Shown here: piece after piece, positions 42,246 through 47,133 of the stretch
Position numbering within the stretch: position 1 is the first letter of the stretch
Layout: the number at the start of each line of letters is the position of its first letter
DNA from: Bacteroidota bacterium
GTDB lineage: Bacteria > Bacteroidota > Bacteroidia > Cytophagales > Cyclobacteriaceae
DNA: 47,133 bases
Assembly: GCA_023412765.1 (NCBI GenBank)
Contig: JAEZBX010000199.1
Span: 1-47,133 of the forward strand
Direction of reading: 5' to 3'
The notes under the pieces: model-generated
The model's database searches: none
The model's input: only the letters and a program-made list of their open reading frames with translations
Told to the model about the DNA's origin: nothing
Position numbers and translations under genes: made by a program

Positions 42246-43169
42246 CTAAAAATTATCGCTTTCCCGATAAGCCTTAATAAGGGCCAGCTCGCCTTCCTTC
42301 CCGGGTTTCGCGTTGCCATGCTCCATTCCCATTATTCCCCTGTAACCCTTATCATAGATATACTTAAAGATATTCTTGTAGTTGATCTCGCCTGTGGTAG
42401 GTTCTTTTCGGCCTGGGTTGTCGCCGATCTGGAAATAGGCAATTTCGTTCCAACATTTTTCAATATTGGGAATGATGTTGCCTTCGTTTCGCTGCATGTG
42501 GTAAATGTCGAACAATATTTTGCAAGCAGGACTGTTCACCGCCCGGCAAATTTCATAGGTCTGGTCAGAATATCTCAGGAAAAGGTCTGGAGTATCACTT
42601 AAGGGTTCAAGAACCATTACCAATCCATGTGGTTCAAATATTTCTGCGCCCATGCGCAACGCATCAATGACATTTCCGGTCTGCACTCCGATCGGCAAAT
42701 TGCGCTCATAAAAACCAGGCACAACTGTCATCCACTTAGCGTTGACTCTCTTTGCCACCTCAACGGATTGCTTACACGTTCTTACAAAAGTATCCTTAAA
42801 TTCCTGTTTGCCTGTTGTCAATGAAATCTTCCAGTTGTCGCCCCCATCAACCACAAATACACCCATCGTCATACCAAGTTTAGATAACGTTGCGGCAATT
42901 TTGTCTTGCTCTTCCTTTGAGCGCTTAAGCATCCCGTTGTCTTCAATTCCCCTGAATCCCTGGCTGTGCATGTACTTGATCTGTTCCACAAAATCCTTTC
43001 CCGCATGAGATGCAAACATTCCATCGTGCGGAGCATAGTTCAGCTTAAAGGTCTGCTGCATGGCATCCTTTGCTGATTCTTGTTCGTGTGTCGATGCAAG
43101 CGCACTGCCCGCGACCAATGTAGATGCCGTTGCGGCTAAGCTATGCTGGAAGAAATTTCGTCTTTTCAC
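42246..43169 (-). CDS. Tat-exported TIM-barrel sugar isomerase/epimerase (hydroxypyruvate isomerase-like)
   Basis: A 307-residue protein with a twin-arginine signal (MKRRNFFQHSLAATAST) followed by a xylose-isomerase-like TIM barrel. The barrel shows GFRGIEDNG at an early strand, VLEPLSDTPD with the Glu metal ligand, ILFDIYHMQRNEGN with Asp and His, FQIGDNPGRKEP and a final IMGMEHGNA with the Glu. This motif order matches the Hyi-like group. The start is GTG at 43169, because no ATG fits; a repeat tract lies immediately upstream. It follows the Gfo/Idh gene across an 84-base spacer that contains a hairpin. Confidence 0.9.
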   Translation of the reverse strand: MKRRNFFQHSLAATASTLVAGSALASTHEQESAKDAMQQTFKLNYAPHDGMFASHAGKDFVEQIKYMHSQGFRGIEDNGMLKRSKEEQDKIAATLSKLGMTMGVFVVDGGDNWKISLTTGKQEFKDTFVRTCKQSVEVAKRVNAKWMTVVPGFYERNLPIGVQTGNVIDALRMGAEIFEPHGLVMVLEPLSDTPDLFLRYSDQTYEICRAVNSPACKILFDIYHMQRNEGNIIPNIEKCWNEIAYFQIGDNPGRKEPTTGEINYKNIFKYIYDKGYRGIMGMEHGNAKPGKEGELALIKAYRESDNF

Positions 43170-43208
43170 GTGTTGAGGTGTTGAGTGTTGGGGTGTTGAA
43201 GTGTTGAA
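43170..43208. repeat. GTGTTGA(A/G) tandem tract abutting a start codon
   Basis: Five units of GTGTTGAG, GTGTTGA, GTGTTGGG and GTGTTGAA, with a period of 7-8 bases. The first base lies directly against the GTG start of the TIM-barrel gene, so its leader is made of the repeat. Confidence 0.85.
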
Positions 43209-43210
43209 GT

Positions 43211-43249
43211 AAACAGGACGTAGGTGAAATGACTACGTCCTGTTTTTTT
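43211..43249 (+). terminator. strong hairpin between the Gfo/Idh and TIM-barrel genes
   Basis: A 13-bp perfect stem (AAACAGGACGTAG paired with CTACGTCCTGTTT) with a 9-base loop. A T-run follows on the plus strand, where no gene needs it. On the coding (minus) strand only TTT follows, so it may attenuate transcription between the two genes. Confidence 0.65.
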
Positions 43250-43253
43250 GTTG

Positions 43254-44591
43254 TCAGGAGAAATATTTTGTTTGTCCGGGTGTAGCGATGGGATAATTTC
43301 CGTTTGCATCAGGGACAACAGGAGGTTTAGCATCCCATGCGAATTTGGATGGCATAATGTTAATTCCTGAGTTAAGAACTTTGTCCCATTCCATAACCTG
43401 GCCGGAGTATGTTGCCATCCGTCCCATAATGGCAGTTAATGTTGCCTTCGCTCCATTTTCAGCGTCTGTGAATTTGAACTCTCCTTTCGCGATTGCAGCG
43501 AACAATTCGTCGTGCTCGGTTTGATAAGGATTGTTTTCTTTTGCTTTGTCGTATTGATACAATGTTTTTCCGTTCGCCACGATCTGCATCGCACCGCATT
43601 TGATCACACCCTTTGTGCCCACTAGCATCTCATCAACGATAGCATACGTTCCTTTGATATGGCGGCACTGGCTATTCATGACACTCCCGTCGGCATAGTG
43701 GAATTCAACAAAATGGTGATCGTAGATTTCACCAAATTCTTTGCCGGTCCTGACCTGTCTTCCTCCCATACCCTGAGCCTTTACAGGATACGCACCCTTA
43801 AACCAATTCATAACATCGATGTTGTGGATGTGCTGTTCGTTGATATGATCTCCGCACAACCAGTTGAAATAGTACCAGTTTCTCATCTGATACTCCATTT
43901 CCGTTTGACCCGGCTCACGCATTTTTACCCAAACGCCATCGTTGTTCCACCAAACCTGACCTGAAGTGATCTCGCCGACCATTCCATCTTTTGCACGTTT
44001 GTACAGTTCGCGATATGAATTTTGATAGTGGCGCTGGAGACCTACGACCACGTTAAGTTTCTTTTGCTTAGCGATCTCTGCGGTTTCCAAAACTTTCTTG
44101 ACACCTGCAGGATCAGTCGCCACGGGTTTTTCCATGAAAACGTGCTTGCCTTGCTTGATAGCTTCTGCAAAATGTATCGGCCTGAAACCTGGTGGCGTTG
44201 TTAATATCACGACATCAGCCAACGGTATAGCTTTCATATAAGCATCGAAACCAACAAACTTTGTTGCTTCGGTTACAGCGACCTTGGCTTTTACATCTCC
44301 CTCGTCATTATCTTCTGATGTGAGCGCGTTATAACATTCGTCCAGCCGGTCACGAAACGCATCAGCCATCGCTACCAATTTTACATTTTGCTTGGTAAGC
44401 AATGCCTGCATCGCCGCTCCAGTACCACGACCGCCACAACCAATCACAGCAATTTTAATGGTATCATCTACCGAATTAAAATAGCCAGCATTGGAGACCA
44501 ATGGAGCCGCCATAAGACCTCCCGCAAGCAGCGAGGTTTGTTTTACAAACTCTCTGCGTGAAGTCTTGCTTGTTTCATTTGTTGATTTCAT
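43254..44591 (-). CDS. Tat-exported Gfo/Idh/MocA-family oxidoreductase
   Basis: A 445-residue protein with a Tat-like leader (TSRREFVKQTSLLAGGLMAAP) and an NAD-binding Rossmann domain (IAVIGCGGRGTGAAM), followed by the C-terminal dimerisation domain. The catalytic region includes HVFMEKPVATDP (the EKP motif with Lys) and HIHNIDVMNWFKGAYPVK with the His. Family members oxidise or isomerise sugars and glycans with a tightly bound cofactor in the periplasm. Together with the TIM-barrel isomerase and the SUMF1-like gene (62 bases apart) it resembles a sugar-processing group. The substrate is unknown. Confidence 0.93.
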   Translation of the reverse strand: MKSTNETSKTSRREFVKQTSLLAGGLMAAPLVSNAGYFNSVDDTIKIAVIGCGGRGTGAAMQALLTKQNVKLVAMADAFRDRLDECYNALTSEDNDEGDVKAKVAVTEATKFVGFDAYMKAIPLADVVILTTPPGFRPIHFAEAIKQGKHVFMEKPVATDPAGVKKVLETAEIAKQKKLNVVVGLQRHYQNSYRELYKRAKDGMVGEITSGQVWWNNDGVWVKMREPGQTEMEYQMRNWYYFNWLCGDHINEQHIHNIDVMNWFKGAYPVKAQGMGGRQVRTGKEFGEIYDHHFVEFHYADGSVMNSQCRHIKGTYAIVDEMLVGTKGVIKCGAMQIVANGKTLYQYDKAKENNPYQTEHDELFAAIAKGEFKFTDAENGAKATLTAIMGRMATYSGQVMEWDKVLNSGINIMPSKFAWDAKPPVVPDANGNYPIATPGQTKYFS

Positions 44592-44653
44592 AGGGCAATA
44601 TATTTGTTGTTCGTCTAGTAAATCTTTTTAGGTTGTAAGACAATTTCGAAATG

Positions 44654-45610
44654 TCATTTCAGATACCGTGCAAAAAACTGCTCGGCCTCTTCTTTGGTGG
44701 GCTGCACAGCTGGCTTAACCAACCGGAAGCCCACTGTCATTCCATCTGTTAACCACCAGCGACTCTTAGGGATCTGCGGATCGCGTTTGTTCCAATCGGT
44801 AAGAGAAGCAACTCGGTTTCCGCACCTACAATCCTTTGCATCCGAAAGATAAGAGCCACCACGCACGACCCTTGGATATCGGGAACCAGGCGGGGTAAGT
44901 GGATCTTTAGCCTTGGCTGCCAGCTTCGCGTATGCATCCGATTCGTACTGATCGAGCGTCCATTCGCTCAAATTTCCCATCATCCCATATAGGCCCCAGG
45001 CATTTGGCTTCAATTGCTTTACCTTTTGAAACTTGCCATCGCTGTTGTCTTTAAAGTACGCATATTCTTTCAAACCTTGAGGACTATTTCCGTAAGAATA
45101 TGCAGTCTTGGTGCCCGCTCTACAGGCATACTCCCATTCAGCCTCTGTTGGCAGGCGATAAAAAACGCCCGTTTCGCGGTATAGCCATTTGCAATACATA
45201 ATGGCTGCAGCCTGGCTCATACTATTAGTCGGTTGCTTGGCGTCACGTCCCATACCCCAGGTCAGATCAATATATTGTGCTGTAGGCCGCGACACTGCAT
45301 CGACAGCAATTGCCTTGGTTTGCGGAACATCCATGCTTTTAAAGAAAATATCCCATTCTCCAAAAGTGACTTCGTGTTCTCCCATCCAAAAAGCTGAAAG
45401 GGTAACTTCTTTCTGAGGGCCCTCGTCGTCCTCACGCCCGGGTTCGCTTTCCGGGCTTCCCATTAAGAATGTTCCCGCGGGAATTGGAATCATCCTGAAT
45501 TTGACAGAGGATCCAGGTAAAGCCTGTTCGTATGGTTTTAAATCCTGCGAAAAAACGTTGAAGGAGATCGACAGAGCGATCAAAAATGCATTCCAATTCA
45601 ATTTCCTCAT
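44654..45610 (-). CDS. exported SUMF1/formylglycine-generating-enzyme-family protein
   Basis: A 318-residue exported protein (signal peptide ending ISFNVFSQ) with the C-type-lectin-like FGE-sulfatase fold. Signatures include IPAGTFLMGSPESEPGREDDEGP, YRLPTEAEWEYACRAGT, GMMGNLSEWTLD and VVRGGSYLSD, ending in VGFRLVK. Only true sulfatase-activating enzymes keep the two catalytic cysteines; here a CRCGNRVAS segment holds two Cys in a suitable place, but activity cannot be decided by eye. No sulfatase is adjacent, so a structural or sensory role like that in gliding proteins is also possible. A weak promoter precedes it. Confidence 0.9.
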   Translation of the reverse strand: MRKLNWNAFLIALSISFNVFSQDLKPYEQALPGSSVKFRMIPIPAGTFLMGSPESEPGREDDEGPQKEVTLSAFWMGEHEVTFGEWDIFFKSMDVPQTKAIAVDAVSRPTAQYIDLTWGMGRDAKQPTNSMSQAAAIMYCKWLYRETGVFYRLPTEAEWEYACRAGTKTAYSYGNSPQGLKEYAYFKDNSDGKFQKVKQLKPNAWGLYGMMGNLSEWTLDQYESDAYAKLAAKAKDPLTPPGSRYPRVVRGGSYLSDAKDCRCGNRVASLTDWNKRDPQIPKSRWWLTDGMTVGFRLVKPAVQPTKEEAEQFFARYLK

Positions 45611-45623
45611 TCAATCAAAAAAT

Positions 45624-45654
45624 TAAAGGTATCGAAATCTATTTTTGGTGGCAA
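45624..45654 (-). promoter_or_regulatory. candidate promoter for the SUMF1-like gene
   Basis: On the minus strand TTG, a 20-base spacer, then TACCTTTA (a near match to TAnnTTTG), about 14 bases before the start codon. Confidence 0.3.
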
Positions 45655-45679
45655 CGGGTGCTGTCTGGAAGGATGAAAC

Positions 45680-46870
45680 TTAATTCCGACGGAGCAACGC
45701 CATGTAAAAACCATCAAAGCCGTCGGAAGGCCAATGATGCTTTTCCTCAAGGAGCTCAAACTTACCTTCATTGTTTCGCAAGAATTTTTTTATCTGTTCT
45801 TCGTTTTCTGATGGCAAAATGCTGCATGTAGAATAAACCAGCAACCCTTGTTTCTTGATCATGTTGCAATAATCCTGCAGAATATGTTCCTGAAGCTCCT
45901 TTACATTGTCAATGAACTCCGGTGATAACTTCCATTTCGCATCAGGATTACGCTTTAACACACCGAGCCCGGAACAAGGCACATCCAACAAAAGCCGGTC
46001 TGCGGAATTCTCTAGCCGTTTTATTGTTTTCGAAGATTCAATGGTTTTGATTTCCAAATTACTTACTCCTGCCCTCCTTGCTCTTTTTTGAAGTTCCGTC
46101 AGCTTGTTGGCTTCCACGTCCATCGCAATAAGCTTGCCTTTGTTTTTCATCAACGCCGCGAGGTGCAACGTTTTACCCCCCGCTCCAGCACACGCATCTA
46201 TCACGCGCATACCCGGACTTACTCGCAAGAAAGGTGCGACAAGCTGTGATGCCGCATCTTGCATTTCAAAAAGACCATCTTTGAACGCAGGTTCCCGGAA
46301 CACATTTTGTCGTTGCCTTAGAACGAGGGCATCAGGGAAATCGCGGAGATAATCGGTTTCTACCTCTGAATCCTGGAGCAAGATGCGCAATTCTTTAACT
46401 GAAATTTTCAATGTGTTTGCACGCAAAACCACGTGTGCCTCTTCGTTCAGCGCATGAAGTTCTTTTTCCCAACGTTTGCCCAATTCCTTTTCTCCAAGTT
46501 CCTCAAGCCAATCAGGAATGGATTCTCTTATTTTTCTGACGGACTTCATCTTGATGTTGCGCTCAAGGATCCGCTTCTCCGACAAATCCTTAAACTCCTC
46601 CCATGGAGGTAACGGAATTTGATTCAACACACACCAACCGCCCAACAATTTCCAGTAATCTCCATCGTCGGCCTCAGTAATATTTTGCAGGAAGCGGACC
46701 CACCGAACAATGTCGTAAGTCGTCTCAGCGATGAATCGTCTGTCGCGCGCACCCCACTTTGGATTTTGCTTAAGCACCTTTTCGATTACTTTATCAGCAT
46801 ACCGATTCTCCTCGAAGATCATTTCCAAAGCACTGACCACAGCGCGCGCAAGATTTACATATAATTTCAT
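45680..46870 (-). CDS. RsmB-type rRNA cytosine-C5 methyltransferase
   Basis: A 396-residue SAM-dependent enzyme of the NOL1/NOP2/Sun family, probably methylating a cytosine of 16S rRNA. The N-terminal 150 residues resemble the NusB-like RNA-binding domain of RsmB. The methyltransferase core has DACAGAGGKTLHLAAL (SAM site), LLLDVPCSGLG with Cys 299 and VYSTCSILPSENEEQ with Cys 349, the two-cysteine mechanism of this family. Length is slightly below E. coli RsmB (429). It is separate from the gene at 44654, with a 69-base gap, and a repeat tract lies 26 bases upstream of its start codon. Confidence 0.92.
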   Translation of the reverse strand: MKLYVNLARAVVSALEMIFEENRYADKVIEKVLKQNPKWGARDRRFIAETTYDIVRWVRFLQNITEADDGDYWKLLGGWCVLNQIPLPPWEEFKDLSEKRILERNIKMKSVRKIRESIPDWLEELGEKELGKRWEKELHALNEEAHVVLRANTLKISVKELRILLQDSEVETDYLRDFPDALVLRQRQNVFREPAFKDGLFEMQDAASQLVAPFLRVSPGMRVIDACAGAGGKTLHLAALMKNKGKLIAMDVEANKLTELQKRARRAGVSNLEIKTIESSKTIKRLENSADRLLLDVPCSGLGVLKRNPDAKWKLSPEFIDNVKELQEHILQDYCNMIKKQGLLVYSTCSILPSENEEQIKKFLRNNEGKFELLEEKHHWPSDGFDGFYMALLRRN

Positions 46871-46895
46871 TTCCGCGAAGATACTCTCTGTTTGA

Positions 46896-46930
46896 TAATA
46901 GTTATTAGTTAATGGTTATTAGTTAATAGT
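46896..46930. repeat. TTATTAG/TTAATGG heptamer tract
   Basis: Units TTATTAG, TTAATGG, TTATTAG, TTAATAG with a period of 7. It lies 26 bases upstream of the RsmB-type start codon. CTATTAAC at 46978-46986 is complementary to its last unit. Confidence 0.8.
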
Positions 46931-47033
46931 GGTGCGCCTTCAATACTACCTATAGAATGCAATTGCGGCAAAACAAACTATTAACAATTAATGTCGAGTA
47001 GCACCGCAGGAGTTTCACCCGCAGGCTCTCACA

Positions 47034-47067
47034 GAACCGTACGTGACAGTCTCCCGTCATACGGCTC
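47034..47067 (-). ncRNA. group II intron domain V
   Basis: The 34-base catalytic hairpin has the AGC triad, a two-base bulge side and a GNRA (GAGA) loop. It is the most conserved RNA element of group II introns. Confidence 0.88.
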
Positions 47068-47087
47068 TTACAGTTCAAGTCAGTCGT

Positions 47088-47133
47088 TTACGGTTTGAAA
47101 CCGTATTGCCAGTGAATAAACATACTTGGAAAA
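47088..47133 (-). CDS. ltrA: group II intron reverse transcriptase/maturase, last 14 codons
   Basis: One base plus 15 codons at the window edge. They read FPSMFIHWQYGFKP and stop at 47088-47090. FxHWQ/K-x-G followed by a stop just before domain V is the usual C-terminus of LtrA-type maturases. The remainder of the gene lies to the right of the window, so intactness cannot be judged. Confidence 0.75.
   Translation of the reverse strand, partial: FPSMFIHWQYGFKP

Larger units (their letters stand above)
46993..47133 (-). mobile_element. group II intron, 3' end (domains VI and V; remainder beyond the window)
   Basis: Read on the minus strand, the element ends in domain V at 47034-47067 and domain VI up to about 46993. 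Domain V is a 34-base hairpin starting GAGCCGTATGACGG with a GAGA tetraloop and closing CACGTACGGTTC, with the catalytic AGC triad near its 5' end. Domain VI follows and ends in CTACTCGAC. Upstream of domain V is the end of the maturase gene. The intron 5' part and its boundary lie outside the window, so the insertion site cannot be confirmed from both sides. Confidence 0.88.

Overview
The window reads as chromosome from a Bacteroidota bacterium, most likely Cytophagales (Chryseolinea/Ohtaekwangia-like). The evidence is a SusC/RagA TonB-dependent receptor with an STN domain and a FecR anti-sigma factor, two ECF sigma factors, DUF4252 proteins, many secreted proteins with short signal peptides ending in AQ, Tat-exported Gfo/Idh and TIM-barrel proteins, -7 promoter elements of the TAnnTTTG type, and start sites with little Shine-Dalgarno sequence. 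GC content is moderate and no phage or plasmid genes were recognised. The assignment rests on gene families only.

Layout. 1-3680: a trans-envelope signalling unit (SusC with STN, FecR, and a divergent ECF sigma). 3697-7069: a small secreted protein, a PIG-L deacetylase, an acidic mini-protein and a membrane protein with a histidine-kinase phosphoacceptor helix but no ATPase. The spacers here are full of TATAGGG tandem repeats and hold a mirrored pair of hairpins. 7210-17647: metabolic and accessory genes (ChrA, SGNH lipoprotein, P450, DinB-like, RDD, S51 peptidase, an 11-residue-repeat protein, cupin, ThuA, an arginyltransferase-like protein). 17644-21236: a TPR protein and an M48 membrane protease. 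21485-21736: two tRNA-Leu genes.

21776-27708 is the most interesting block. It is an inducible-mutagenesis cassette: an XRE/S24 (LexA-like) repressor with an intact self-cleavage geometry, divergent from Y-family polymerase dinB, a 2H-phosphoesterase-like protein that has lost its first catalytic His, and an error-prone-type DnaE. Two identically spaced AACTAA-N5-TTAGTT dyads, 33 bp apart, lie just before dinB and are the obvious candidate operators. A heptanucleotide repeat tract begins 8 bases before the repressor start codon.

27705-35272: a lipoprotein, an ABC-2 transporter pair, a sigma/anti-sigma/DUF4252/DUF4252 operon with a candidate ECF autopromoter, and a large VWA protein. 35398-39277: a nucleotidase, a DUF2007 protein, a LOG-like protein, an aldo/keto reductase and a PHP protein translationally coupled to a secreted TPR-CHAT protein (39277-42135). 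42246-46870: TIM-barrel isomerase, Gfo/Idh oxidoreductase, SUMF1-like protein and an RsmB-type methyltransferase. The right edge holds the 3' end of a group II intron on the minus strand (domain VI, domain V and the last 14 codons of its maturase).

A genome-style feature runs through the whole window: about eleven spacers carry tandem tracts with a 7-base (sometimes 8-base) period, each with its own unit, several lying directly against start codons.
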